A stretch of DNA of 64,000 nucleotides, taken from positions 1 to 64,000 of the forward strand of contig CAYUCC010000020.1 of the NCBI GenBank assembly GCA_964443225.1, written 5' to 3'. Below the pieces are notes generated by a model. That model was not told the origin of the DNA. It saw nothing but the letters and a program-made list of their open reading frames with translations, and did no database searches. Source of the DNA: SSC4 sp964443225. GTDB taxonomy: Bacteria > Chloroflexota > Anaerolineae > SSC4 > Amarolineaceae. Positions 40,665 to 50,971 of the stretch are shown in pieces (the first letter of the stretch is position 1; each line of letters begins with the position of its first letter). Made by a program: the position numbers and the translations under genes.

Positions 40665-41720
40665 TCACGTGCGCACACTGCCGCTGCGGCCAAAGATGCC
40701 GTGGGGCCGCACCAACAGGACCAGGATGAGCAATGCGTAGACGAAGGCGTCACGGAAACTGCTGTCGAGGTAGGCCACGCTCAGCACGCGCATCATACCG
40801 ACCAGGAATGCCGCCAGCACCGTGCCACGAATATTGCCCATACCGCCGAGGATGATCACCGTGAGCCCGGCCAGCTCGACCTCGTTGCCCATCGTGGGCT
40901 CCAGCCGGTTGAATGCCAGTCCCAGCAGAACCCCGGCGGCGCCGGCCAGCGCACCGGAAATGAAAAACGTCAATGCAATGGCACGGTCGACGTTGATGCC
41001 CAACAGGCGCGCCGTGCGCTCGTTCCAGGCAATGGCACGAATGCTGCGTCCCAGCTGCGTGCGTTCGATGAGCAGGTTGAGCGCAACCATCAGGCCGACC
41101 GCCAGGACCAGCACGAGCAGCTGAACGGGGGCGATGACGGCGTTGGGCAGCAGCTGGTAGGGCGTATTCGAAAAGATCGTCGGCGGAAAACGCGACACCT
41201 GGGCGCCAAACAGGCCGAGGGCCACGCTGATAAAAACGATCGACGCCCCAATCGATGAGATCATCGGCGCCAGTCTCGGCACCGGCCCCTGGCGCAGCGG
41301 TCGCATCGCCCGAAAGTCGATTACCATGCCCGCCACCAGCAGGGCCAGACCGCCCCCCACCGCCAGCTGCTGCACCAGGCCCGACCAGGGCCCAATCAGG
41401 CCAAGAATGGTGACGACGAAGCCGACCCACAACACGATACTGCCCGACGTCAGCGCACGCAGTGGCTTGAAGGCGACGCGGTCCAACACCACCGCCAGCA
41501 GGCCGGCCGCGAACATGGCCGCCGGAATGGCGGCCCACAGCGGCCACTGCCAGCGCGTCACCAGGAGGAACGCCGTAAAGGCCCCCCACATGAAGGTGGC
41601 GCCGTGTGCCAGGTTGACGATATCCAGCACGCCAAAGACGAGGGTGTAGCCCAGCGCAAACAGCGCCAGGACCGCACCCTGCCAGATACCGTTGATCAGC
41701 TGCTGGGGAAGTTGTTCCAT
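40665..41720 (-). CDS. livH: branched-chain amino acid ABC transporter permease LivH, with extra helices
   Basis: 351-residue permease starting MEQLPQQLINGIWQGAVLAL, with FGVLDIVNLAHGATFMWGAF and the LivH EAA loop GRSIRAIAWNERTARLLGI. It is about 55 residues longer than usual. Between FKPLRAL (from ~86) and MRPLRQGPVPRLAP (to ~152) there is an insertion with two hydrophobic helices, and the PLR loop is duplicated around it. The ATG at 41720 lacks a good ribosome-binding site. A terminator precedes the gene, limiting its expression relative to the binding protein. Confidence 0.92.
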   Translation of the reverse strand: MEQLPQQLINGIWQGAVLALFALGYTLVFGVLDIVNLAHGATFMWGAFTAFLLVTRWQWPLWAAIPAAMFAAGLLAVVLDRVAFKPLRALTSGSIVLWVGFVVTILGLIGPWSGLVQQLAVGGGLALLVAGMVIDFRAMRPLRQGPVPRLAPMISSIGASIVFISVALGLFGAQVSRFPPTIFSNTPYQLLPNAVIAPVQLLVLVLAVGLMVALNLLIERTQLGRSIRAIAWNERTARLLGINVDRAIALTFFISGALAGAAGVLLGLAFNRLEPTMGNEVELAGLTVIILGGMGNIRGTVLAAFLVGMMRVLSVAYLDSSFRDAFVYALLILVLLVRPHGIFGRSGSVRT

Positions 41721-41767
41721 GTTGCGAACGATGCCCTGGGCTTGCGTAAAGCCGCGCAGACGCAGCA

Positions 41768-41806
41768 AAAAGACGGCGGCGGAACGCTTACCTGCTCCGC
41801 CGCCGT
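41768..41806 (-). terminator. internal terminator between binding protein and livH
   Basis: On the minus strand ACGGCGGCGGA pairs with TCCGCCGCCGT over a 12-base loop and is followed by CTTTTTG. It lies between the binding-protein stop and livH, a common way to make more binding protein than permease. Confidence 0.8.
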
Positions 41807-41811
41807 ATGTC

Positions 41812-42990
41812 TCAGTCGAACAGCGTGAATTTGCCGTCCTGGACCATCTGCACGATCGGGGTGTGCACGGGGTTGCGATCCTTGTCGAAGGCATAGTTGC
41901 CGAGCACCGTGGGCAGGTCTTTGATCTGGGCCAGGGCATCGCGAATGGCCTGCGAATCGGCCGAACCGGCATTTTTGATGGCATTGGCCAGGATATAGAC
42001 GCCGGCGTAAGCCTGGGCGGCGAACTGGTCGGGGTTGGTGCCGTATTTGGCGTTGTACGCCTTGACGAAATCCTGGTTGCCTGGGCTTTCGTTGCCGATG
42101 AACCAGGCTGCGCCCGAAATGGCCCTCTCAGCGGCAGGGCCGGCCAACTCGGCCAGCTTGGGCGAGTTGAAGCCGTTGCCACCAATGAAACGCACGCTGT
42201 CGGGAATACCCAGCTGTCGCGCCTGGCTCATGATCCCGGCAGCCTCTTCGGCCAGCGCCGAAACCACGATGGCGTCGGGGTTCAGGCTCTTGATTTTGGT
42301 CAGCTGCGCCGAATAGTCGGTATCACCTTTTTTGAAGGTCTCGGTGGTCAGGATCTCGACGCCGGCCGCATCGAGCGCAGCCTTGAAGACGTCGTAACCG
42401 CTCTTGGTAAAAGCGTCATCATCGCCGTACATGACGGCCACTTTGGTATAACCGAGCTTGTCCTTCGTGGTCTGGATCGTGTTCGGGATCACGGCGCTTT
42501 CCGGCAGGCTGTCGCGGAAGATGAAATCGCCCATTTCGGTGATGCCGGCGGCGGTGTTGGAGGTCGCCAGGACCACCACCTTCTTCTCCTGGGCCATCGG
42601 ATCGGCGGCCTTGGCCGAGTTGGACAGGGTCGGTCCGAAAATCGCCACGACCTTGTCCTGGTTCAGGAGCTTCTCGAAGGCGGCAATGGCCCCTTCTTTG
42701 GTGGAACGGTCATCCTCGGTCGTCAACACAAGTTTGGCGCTGCCCAACATGCCTGACTGGTTGATCTCTTCGATGGCCATTTCGGCGGCGTTTTTCTGTG
42801 AGGGGCCGTAGACGGCGGCGGCACCGGTGAGTGACCAGACAGCCCCGAGGGGGATGTCACCGCTGAGACCAGACGTGGGGGCGTCGGCGGCGGTTGGCTC
42901 GGTTTCCGGTGCTGGGGTGGTAGCCGGTGCTGTACAGCTGGCCAACAGCATGCTGAGCAGTACCAACAGCAAGATAAGGCTGCGTTTCAT
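41812..42990 (-). CDS. livK: branched-chain amino acid type ABC substrate-binding lipoprotein
   Basis: 392 residues. Signal peptide with lipobox (LSMLLASC, lipid on the Cys), then a Pro/Thr-rich linker and a Leu/Ile/Val-binding fold: IPLGAVWSLTGAAAVYGPSQ, VVAIFGPTLSNSAKA, ATSNTAAGITEMGDFIFRDS. AGGAGG lies seven bases before the ATG. Exported and membrane-anchored. The ligand may be an amino acid, an amide or urea; the sequence does not decide. It heads the operon under the promoter at 43050-43078. Confidence 0.92.
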   Translation of the reverse strand: MKRSLILLLVLLSMLLASCTAPATTPAPETEPTAADAPTSGLSGDIPLGAVWSLTGAAAVYGPSQKNAAEMAIEEINQSGMLGSAKLVLTTEDDRSTKEGAIAAFEKLLNQDKVVAIFGPTLSNSAKAADPMAQEKKVVVLATSNTAAGITEMGDFIFRDSLPESAVIPNTIQTTKDKLGYTKVAVMYGDDDAFTKSGYDVFKAALDAAGVEILTTETFKKGDTDYSAQLTKIKSLNPDAIVVSALAEEAAGIMSQARQLGIPDSVRFIGGNGFNSPKLAELAGPAAERAISGAAWFIGNESPGNQDFVKAYNAKYGTNPDQFAAQAYAGVYILANAIKNAGSADSQAIRDALAQIKDLPTVLGNYAFDKDRNPVHTPIVQMVQDGKFTLFD

Positions 42991-43049
42991 CGAAATTCCT
43001 CCTGATTTGGGCAAAACAGTGCTGAAGAGGCGGGTCAACTGGGCGCAGA

Positions 43050-43078
43050 ATCTTACCATATTCGATCATGGGTGTCAA
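43050..43078 (-). promoter_or_regulatory. consensus promoter of the liv operon
   Basis: On the minus strand TTGACA (43078-43073), 17-base spacer, TAAGAT (43055-43050). Transcription would start near 43043, giving a leader of about 53 nt. Confidence 0.75.
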
Positions 43079-43178
43079 TCCAACGCGAGATTATGGTATA
43101 CTTGCTTTGACGAGAAGGTGAAAGTGCACTACACTAAGGGCTTGTGGTGCAAGTATGTTGCAGGAGGGGTCAGGGTCG

Positions 43179-44069
43179 ATGCGTCAGTTCAAAGAGATTT
43201 ACGCACAGAACAAACCGGTCTTATCGATCGAGCTGTTTCCGCCGAAAACCGAGGCCGGTCGGGTTAATTTGGATCAGGAACTGTTGAGCCTGGTGGTCCA
43301 CCGGCCGGCGTTCATTTCGGTGACGTACGGCGCCGGCGGTTCGACGCACGACAAGACGCTGGGGCTGGTGCAGGATATCAAGACGCGTTTCAGCAGCCAG
43401 TACGGGCTGGAAGCCGTTCCCCACTTCACCTGTGTCGGGTCGAGCCGGCACGACATCAGCCATTACGTCGATCGGGCCGTGCAGCAGGGCGCACGCAACA
43501 TGGTGGTGCTGCGTGGTGATCCGCCAGCGGGCGCAACCGAATTCCAGCCGGCCCCCGATGGCTTGCGCCACGCGGATGAGTTGGTGGCGTTCATCCGGGC
43601 GTACACCGATCAACTGGACCTGGCTGTTGCCGGTTATCCGGAAGGCCACGTCGAGTGTCGCGATTTGACGCGGGACGTAGCCTTCCTCAAGCGTAAGGTG
43701 GATGCAGGTGCATCGGTGGTGCTTACCCAGCTGTTCTATGATAACGATGATTTTTATCGCTTTCGTGAAGTTGCGCAGCACCAGGGAATTACCGTTCCCA
43801 TCGTGCCCGGCATCATGCCGGTCACCCGTTTTTCACAAATTCAGCGCATCACCACGCTGTGTGGGGCGCGCATCCCTGCGGAGCTGGCTGAGGGGCTCCT
43901 GGCGCGCGCCGATGGTTCCGAGGAACAGCAGCAGGCCGGTGTCGACTACGCGATCGAACAGTGCCGCGATCTCCTGCAGAACGGCGTACCCGGGCTGCAC
44001 ATCTTCACCATGAACAAAGGCCACGCCACGTCACGCCTGGTGGATGCCCTGGGGTCGTACTTCGACTGA
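43179..44069 (+). CDS. metF: methylenetetrahydrofolate reductase
   Basis: 296-residue FAD enzyme that reduces 5,10-methylene-THF to 5-methyl-THF for methionine synthesis or the methyl branch of the acetyl-CoA pathway. It shows LSIELFPPKTEAG, FISVTYGAGGST, HFTCVGSSR, NMVVLRGDPP, TQLFYDNDDFYRF and GIMPVTRFSQI, all family hallmarks. The ATG at 43179 is taken because AGGAGGGG lies before it. A hairpin (TGCACTACA pairing with TGTGGTGCA) precedes the gene at about 43123-43152. Monocistronic, convergent with the next gene. Confidence 0.95.
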   Translation: MRQFKEIYAQNKPVLSIELFPPKTEAGRVNLDQELLSLVVHRPAFISVTYGAGGSTHDKTLGLVQDIKTRFSSQYGLEAVPHFTCVGSSRHDISHYVDRAVQQGARNMVVLRGDPPAGATEFQPAPDGLRHADELVAFIRAYTDQLDLAVAGYPEGHVECRDLTRDVAFLKRKVDAGASVVLTQLFYDNDDFYRFREVAQHQGITVPIVPGIMPVTRFSQIQRITTLCGARIPAELAEGLLARADGSEEQQQAGVDYAIEQCRDLLQNGVPGLHIFTMNKGHATSRLVDALGSYFD

Positions 44070-44083
44070 ATCAGAAGGCAGGA

Positions 44084-45148
44084 TCAGTCGGAACTGGGTT
44101 CTGCCTCGGCACGCAGAGGTGCCAACAGGATCGCCTCGACGTCGGCCGGCACGATCCCGCGTGCCACCAGCGCTGGCCACAGCTCGATGGGGGGTTCGGC
44201 GACGACGCTGCGCGGCAGTTTGATCGTGCCGAGGTCATCGTGCAGGTAACGGCGTTCGCCGCAGTGACGGGCGTCGCACTGGGGGATTTCGACCGTACCG
44301 CACTCGCGCCAGGGGCAGGTGCGTCCCAGGTACGTGTCGCGGGTATCGGCCAGGAAGATGTCGCCGCTGCAGTGCAGGCTCTGCACGTGACTGCGCCAAC
44401 GACGCCCCAGTTTGGCCAGGGGTGCCAGGTTAGCGTCATCGGTGACCGTAACCAACAGGTCGGCATCGCGGGGCAGCTGGGCGTCTGTGGCGATAGAACC
44501 GATCAAGGCCACGCGCACGACACCGGGTGCCTTACGGACACTGCGTACGATCGGCAGCAGTTCTTGCAGCAGGCGTTCGCGCATCGTGGGTTGGTTTTCA
44601 GCGGCTTCTTCGACCTCATCGGCGATCAGTTCGACATCTTCGGTGGCCAGCCATTCGGCCACGCGCTGGCGCAGGCGTTGGTTCTTGAACCGAAACCAAC
44701 GTTCCCGTTCATGACGATGTCCGGCCAGCGTGGCCTTGAAGCGACGAAACGCGCCCTGCCCGGCAATGGCCTGTGTCAGCTCGTTGCGCAGGTCCGTGTC
44801 TTGCACCGTCGCGATAAACACTTCGATATCCTGATAACTGCGACGCGAGTCGGCCCTGGGCAGGCGGAGGTAACGGAAACCCAACTGGTCCTGAATTTCG
44901 TCAACCTGTTGGATGGGACTCGTGCCCGGCTCGTTCGTATTGAGCGCACGACGGCCATAATCTGGTCGAATCAGGTCGTCGTGCAGCGGGCGCGCCCGCG
45001 TTTCCCCCAGACGCAGCCAGACCTGGTAGGACTGATCGGGGATCGAAACAATCCCACCCGTATCAAGGTCCAGGAAATAGTGGGTTTGGCCGGATACGTC
45101 TTCCATGGCAAATTCGAGGGCCGACAAGTCGGGTTTCACCTTACGCAT
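44084..45148 (-). CDS. UPF0158-like domain fused to nucleotidyltransferase with Cys-rich tail
   Basis: 354 residues. The N-terminal ~170 residues match the UPF0158 pattern (HYFLDLDTGGIVSIPDQSYQ, QGAFRRFKATL, RERWFRFKNQRLRQRVAEWL). A minimal nucleotidyltransferase core follows, GSIATDAQLPRDADLLVTV (GS-x9-DxD). The C-terminal part has six cysteines (HCSGD, TCPWREC, QCDARHC), plausibly a zinc site. Both parts are known separately; I do not know this three-part fusion. Possible roles include an AMPylase or antitoxin, but none is established. The ATG at 45148 has no strong ribosome-binding site. Confidence 0.7.
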   Translation of the reverse strand: MRKVKPDLSALEFAMEDVSGQTHYFLDLDTGGIVSIPDQSYQVWLRLGETRARPLHDDLIRPDYGRRALNTNEPGTSPIQQVDEIQDQLGFRYLRLPRADSRRSYQDIEVFIATVQDTDLRNELTQAIAGQGAFRRFKATLAGHRHERERWFRFKNQRLRQRVAEWLATEDVELIADEVEEAAENQPTMRERLLQELLPIVRSVRKAPGVVRVALIGSIATDAQLPRDADLLVTVTDDANLAPLAKLGRRWRSHVQSLHCSGDIFLADTRDTYLGRTCPWRECGTVEIPQCDARHCGERRYLHDDLGTIKLPRSVVAEPPIELWPALVARGIVPADVEAILLAPLRAEAEPSSD

Positions 45149-45217
45149 GTTGAGAGACTCCTACTGTCAAGTCGAAGCGCCAAGGAGGGGGTGCCTGGAC
45201 TGCTCACGATGTCCAAA

Positions 45218-45295
45218 GGGCCTGTAAAAGCATAACTTCCTGCAAAAGGGCTGGAACTCGTCACATATCACGGGAAGTTATTCGGTTACAAGCCC
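45218..45295 (+). repeat. 78-bp palindromic element, copy 3
   Basis: Starts GGGCCTGTAAAAGCATAACT, interior TTCCTGCAAAAGGGCTGGAA, ends GGAAGTTATTCGGTTACAAG then CCC. Located upstream of the UPF0158-type gene, 48 bases before copy 4. Confidence 0.88.
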
Positions 45296-45343
45296 AAACA
45301 ATGTGCCAAAATTGGACGCAGGCAGTTACTGCGGCTGGCCTGA

Positions 45344-45421
45344 GGGCTTGTAAAAGAATAACTTCCTGCAAAATGGCGGGAATTCGCCGCAAATCACGGG
45401 AAGTTTTTCTTTTTCAAGCCC
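45344..45421 (+). repeat. 78-bp palindromic element, copy 4
   Basis: Starts GGGCTTGTAAAAGAATAACT, interior TTCCTGCAAAATGGCGGGAA and TTCGCCGCAAATCACGG, ends TTTTTCTTTTTCAAGCCC. It is one of the copies nearest to consensus. The two copies at 45.2-45.4 kb are direct repeats. Confidence 0.9.
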
Positions 45422-45533
45422 TGAGCTCGGCACCGTTTTTGTTCGAACATCGCCAGCAGTAACGTAGGAGCTGCGTACTTCAGTGGGATCGGGACGCCCT
45501 CATTATACTCCTGTTTGTCAAGAAGCGGCAATT

Positions 45534-46382
45534 ATGCAGAATGCGATGGATACGTTGGCGTTGAACAGGGATCGAAGACAGTACCGCCGGCAATGCTGGC
45601 TGGTGGTCATCGTGTGTTTATTCGCTGGTCTGACCGCTTGTGCCAAGCCGCCATCCACACCACCGCCGACGCCGGTGGTCGTCGCACCGTTGACGCCGGC
45701 ACCCGTGCAGCCCGCATTTGGACCGATTGCGTTTGGGCTGGGCATCGCCGACGACGCACGGATCGTACGCAGCGGCACCACCTTTCCCGAAGGCATCTTC
45801 AAGGTCTATGCAGCGTTCGAGCATCGCGGCATGGCATCTGACGTCGTCTGGCGACGCGAGTGGTATTTCAATGGCGAGCGGTTGGAGGATGCCAGCGCCA
45901 GCGAGCACTGGACACGCCCGGCACAGGGGAACACCTGGCTGAGCATGTTTCACGCGCATGGCCTGCGGCCGGGCAGCTGGGAACTGCGGCTGACCATCGG
46001 TGACCAGCTCGTACAGCGCGGCGGGTTCCAGGTGGTACCGCGCGCGCCGGGTGACCCGGTGTTCAAGCCGATCACATTTGCGCGGCAGACGTCCTCGACG
46101 ATGGAACCGATCGAACCGCGCATCCAGTTTTCGACCGGGATCACGATGGTGCACGGGATTTTCCAGGTGGAGAACCTGGTACCGGGGACGACGTTCGAGC
46201 GGGTATGGTTTTTCAACGGCGAAGAGCGGCTGCGTGGCCGCGAGACGGTGGGCGTACCACCAAAGGACGTGTATGATGCGGTGCTGTTCGTCAACGAGGG
46301 GGCCTTTGCGCCGGGGACGTACACCCTGGAAATCTACCACCAAGGTCAGTTGGCGCAGGCCGGCTCATTCACAGTGAAATAG
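45534..46382 (+). CDS. hypothetical lipoprotein
   Basis: 282 residues. Signal peptide CWLVVIVCLFAGLTAC with a lipobox cysteine, then a Pro/Thr-rich linker and two similar beta-rich halves: IFKVYAAFEHRGMASDVVWR with WYFNGERLEDASA, and IFQVENLVPGTTFERVWFFN with GEERLRGRETVG. Each half ends with an LEIYHQGQL/LRLTIGDQL-type strand. It is an internal duplication of an Ig-like domain, lipid-anchored outside the membrane. No function is recognised. The start is uncertain (ATG 45534 or 45546). TATACT at 45504-45509 may be its -10. Confidence 0.72.
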   Translation: MQNAMDTLALNRDRRQYRRQCWLVVIVCLFAGLTACAKPPSTPPPTPVVVAPLTPAPVQPAFGPIAFGLGIADDARIVRSGTTFPEGIFKVYAAFEHRGMASDVVWRREWYFNGERLEDASASEHWTRPAQGNTWLSMFHAHGLRPGSWELRLTIGDQLVQRGGFQVVPRAPGDPVFKPITFARQTSSTMEPIEPRIQFSTGITMVHGIFQVENLVPGTTFERVWFFNGEERLRGRETVGVPPKDVYDAVLFVNEGAFAPGTYTLEIYHQGQLAQAGSFTVK

Positions 46383-46388
46383 GTCGCT

Positions 46389-47351
46389 TCAACTCAATCC
46401 CTGGCGCCGGAACCACCAATACATGCCCGCGGGCACGGCGATCATCAAGAGGATGCTCAATACCATGGCGATGGTGCTTTGGAACGGTAGGCCTACCCAA
46501 TTCATCCCAAAAAAGCCGGTCAAGAACGTCAGCGGCAGAAAAATCGTCGAAATGACGGTCAGCCGGCGCATGACTTCGTTGAGGTTGTTGCCCTGCACCG
46601 ACAGGTAGGCATCCAGGGCGCTGGACAGCTGGTCACGCTGCATGTCGATGCTGTCCAGGACGCGCACGGTGTGGTCGTAAACGTCGTTGAAGTACGCAAG
46701 CGAACCCAACGAGACGATGGGTGGGTCGCGACGCAAGAGCACGTTGAGTGCTTCGCGGGTAGGGGCAACGACGCGGCGGAAGGCGAGGAGCTCCTTTTTG
46801 AGGTAAAAAATATCGTCCAGCACACTGCGGTCGAAGTGCTCGAAGATGCGGTCTTCGTAGGTATCGACGCGTTCCGACAATTCGTCGACGATGGGAAAAT
46901 AACCATCGACGACGGCGTCGAGCACGGCGTAGAGCAGTGCACCAACGGTGGTGCCAACCGATTCGGTGCTGCGCTGCCAGCGGTCGGTGACCTGGCTGAT
47001 TTCGTCCACCGGCTTCTGGTGTGCAGTGACGACAAAATTCGTGCCCACAAAAATGTCGAGTTCGCGCAGGTCGAGCTCGTAGTTGTCAGGCTCCAGGTTC
47101 ACGCCATACACCACGATGAAGTAGTAGTCAGCGTACGCGTCGATTTTGGGGCGTTGATGCGGTCGCTCGACGTCTTCCAGGGCCAGGGGGTGAAAGTGGA
47201 AATACCTCCGCAGGACGTCGACCGCGGCGCGATCGACCGGGGAGAGGTCGACCCAGACCAGGGCATTGGGATCGGCCAGGCACGTTTCGAGCCACTGCGG
47301 GTCGGTTCGTTGTTCGAATTTTCCCTGGCGGTAGGTCGTGATGGTAAACAT
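46389..47351 (-). CDS. corA: CorA family magnesium/cobalt transporter
   Basis: 320 residues. Cytoplasmic N-terminal domain with long helices, two C-terminal membrane helices (about 262-282 and 293-313) and the selectivity signature FFGMNWVGLP (GMN). Length and architecture are standard. Moves Mg2+ across the inner membrane as a pentamer. Ends seven bases from the convergent lipoprotein gene. It is followed by a phosphatase gene on the same strand. Confidence 0.95.
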   Translation of the reverse strand: MFTITTYRQGKFEQRTDPQWLETCLADPNALVWVDLSPVDRAAVDVLRRYFHFHPLALEDVERPHQRPKIDAYADYYFIVVYGVNLEPDNYELDLRELDIFVGTNFVVTAHQKPVDEISQVTDRWQRSTESVGTTVGALLYAVLDAVVDGYFPIVDELSERVDTYEDRIFEHFDRSVLDDIFYLKKELLAFRRVVAPTREALNVLLRRDPPIVSLGSLAYFNDVYDHTVRVLDSIDMQRDQLSSALDAYLSVQGNNLNEVMRRLTVISTIFLPLTFLTGFFGMNWVGLPFQSTIAMVLSILLMIAVPAGMYWWFRRQGLS

Positions 47352-47391
47352 CGTAGTCAGCGGACCTCACTCGATGGGGCGGTACGGTTTC

Positions 47392-47949
47392 TCAGACACG
47401 GATCATGTCGATCGCGGCCGGATAAAAAAGCAGGGAACCCTGCCAGGACGCATCGTTACGCCGTGTCAGCTCCCACACACCGGCGGGCGGCAGCGGGTTG
47501 TGGGAGTCGAAGCGGCGGGTGAAAGGGTCCAGGTCAAGCGCCGGCGTCACCACGGTCTGTAACAGGGCTGTGATGGGACCGCCGTGGGAGACGAGGGCGA
47601 TGGCGCCGTCGCTGGTGGTGGCGAGCACGAGGCGCTGCCACATGTCGACCATGCGATCGTGAATATCGGCCAGGCGGGTGCCGTTGGGGATTTCGAGCAG
47701 GGCTGGTTCGTGGAGCACGGGCCGGCCGAGCGTGGTGCCCAGGATGGTGGCCGTTTCGTGAGCACGGTCCATGATGGAAGCAAAAATCTGCCGAATGCCG
47801 GCGTTGGCCAGGTGGGCGGCCATCAGGTAAGCCTCCTGCCGTCCCTCGGGCGAAAGCGGTGGGCCGGGGGGCACGTCGTAGGGAATATCGCGCCGTGTGC
47901 GATCGGGTGTGGCGTGGCGGATCAGGTAGACAGTGTGTGGGTTGGGCAT
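47392..47949 (-). CDS. histidine phosphatase family protein
   Basis: 185 residues, second phosphatase of this superfamily in the window. Catalytic histidines in VYLIRHATPDRTRR and ALVSHGGPITA; the conserved Arg is in SIMDRAHETA. Shorter than the 33384 paralogue and only weakly alike. The ATG at 47949 has no clear ribosome-binding site. Divergent from the formate dehydrogenase operon. Confidence 0.88.
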   Translation of the reverse strand: MPNPHTVYLIRHATPDRTRRDIPYDVPPGPPLSPEGRQEAYLMAAHLANAGIRQIFASIMDRAHETATILGTTLGRPVLHEPALLEIPNGTRLADIHDRMVDMWQRLVLATTSDGAIALVSHGGPITALLQTVVTPALDLDPFTRRFDSHNPLPPAGVWELTRRNDASWQGSLLFYPAAIDMIRV

Positions 47950-48024
47950 GTGGGGAGTGTAATGCAAGACGGGTGAGACGGCAAATTGGGGGGTGGGACG
48001 CAGCCGTGCTGCGTCCCACCGTGC

Positions 48025-48053
48025 TTGCATAGAGTGTGACGTGGCGGTATAAT
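48025..48053 (+). promoter_or_regulatory. promoter of the formate dehydrogenase operon
   Basis: TTGCAT (48025-48030), 17-base spacer, TATAAT (48048-48053). Transcription start near 48060, leader about 42 nt. Confidence 0.65.
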
Positions 48054-48101
48054 GTGGCGGCAGCCCCGGTCTCACGTTCTTGCCACGCGCCGGAGACAGT
48101 G

Positions 48102-49862
<1,761 letters not shown>

Positions 49863-49880
49863 TCACAATCGGTGGATGGC

Positions 49881-50717
49881 ATGAACGGAATTCAGGATTT
49901 CACCTACATCATCTATGACCGGGGTGCCTATCAGGCCGTCACAGGGCCGGTGCCGGCGGAACGGTTCTTGCGCATCCACGTCAACGGGCTGGAGCTGGCC
50001 ACTGTGATGGCTTCGCCGGTCGAGCCGGAGTGCCTGGCGCTCGGTTTTTTACGCTCGGAAGGCATCATCCAGGGCATGGACGACGTGCGGCGGTGGACGG
50101 TGTGCCCGAGTGGGGCCTGCGTCGACGTGTGGCTGCGTCGCGCCGACTTCGAGCCGCCTGGCCGGCTCATCATCACCTCCGGCTGCGGCGGTGGCGTCAC
50201 GTTCGATGACCTGGCCGAACGCGCCCAGCCGCTCGATTCGACCCGCCAAACCACACCGGAGCAGATCAGTCACCTGCTGCACGAACTGCAGGAGTCGGCC
50301 CTGCTCTACCAGGAGGCACGCGGCATCCACACCGCCGGCCTGTCCGACGGTGAGCGCCTGTTGATGATCACACAGGATGTTGGGCGCCACAATACGGTCG
50401 ACCGGTTGTGGGGCAAGTGCCTGCTGGCCGCGCAGCCCACGGCCGATCTGATACTGCTGTCCACCGGGCGCATCAGCTCGGAGATGCTCAACAAAGCGGC
50501 TAAGATGCGCATTCCGATCGTGGCCAGCCGCACGTCACCGACCGCCTTGTCGATCGAGCTGGCGCGCACCTGGCACATTACCCTGATCGGCTACGTGCGC
50601 AGTGGTGGCCTGCGCGTCTACGCCGGTCCCGAACGGCTGCAGCTGCCATCCCTGGCCGATGTTCCGGTCAGCGCAAGCGCAGACGGTGGGGCCAGCGTAC
50701 GACCCAATAAACGGTAG
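49881..50717 (+). CDS. fdhD: formate dehydrogenase accessory sulfurtransferase FdhD
   Basis: 278 residues. Transfers sulfur from IscS to the Mo/W cofactor of formate dehydrogenase. Markers are NGLELATVMASPVEPECLAL, ITSGCGGG, QDVGRHNTVDRLWG and LLSTGRISSEMLNKAA. The double-Cys motif of E. coli FdhD is reduced to a single Cys in SGCGGG, a variant seen in other phyla. ATG 49881 with GGTGG five bases upstream is preferred to GTG 49872. It lies between the diaphorase gene and a small unknown gene. Confidence 0.93.
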   Translation: MNGIQDFTYIIYDRGAYQAVTGPVPAERFLRIHVNGLELATVMASPVEPECLALGFLRSEGIIQGMDDVRRWTVCPSGACVDVWLRRADFEPPGRLIITSGCGGGVTFDDLAERAQPLDSTRQTTPEQISHLLHELQESALLYQEARGIHTAGLSDGERLLMITQDVGRHNTVDRLWGKCLLAAQPTADLILLSTGRISSEMLNKAAKMRIPIVASRTSPTALSIELARTWHITLIGYVRSGGLRVYAGPERLQLPSLADVPVSASADGGASVRPNKR

Positions 50718-50737
50718 TAGAAAGGAAACGATCGCTC

Positions 50738-50971
50738 ATGGCATTCAACGAAGTACACAACTATCAGGTGTGGTACCGCGTGCCGCCCAACGAGGCCGCC
50801 GAAATCCGGCTGCTCCTGGACAACGGCAGCGTGGCCACGGTACCCGGTCTCAGTGTGACAGCCGCCGGCTTCATGGTCGATGTGCTGCGGCACGAAAAAC
50901 CGCTGTGGTGGGACAGCACGGCGCGCACGCTCTTCACCGCCACCTTCGAACCGGTGGGTGAAGGGGAATGA
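50738..50971 (+). CDS. small conserved-looking protein in formate dehydrogenase operon
   Basis: 77 residues, MAFNEVHNYQVWYRVPPNEA, with a beta-rich pattern and no cysteines or membrane segment. AAAGGA lies upstream. Its stop overlaps the next start in ATGA, so it is a true operon member. I do not recognise the family. The position between fdhD and the electron-transfer subunit suggests an assembly or regulatory subunit, which is inference. Confidence 0.7.
   Translation: MAFNEVHNYQVWYRVPPNEAAEIRLLLDNGSVATVPGLSVTAAGFMVDVLRHEKPLWWDSTARTLFTATFEPVGEGE

Noticed and set aside
40665..42185. Extended 506-codon LivH frame
   Set aside because: The extra N-terminal part is antisense-like noise across the binding-protein gene and a terminator; LivH begins at 41720.
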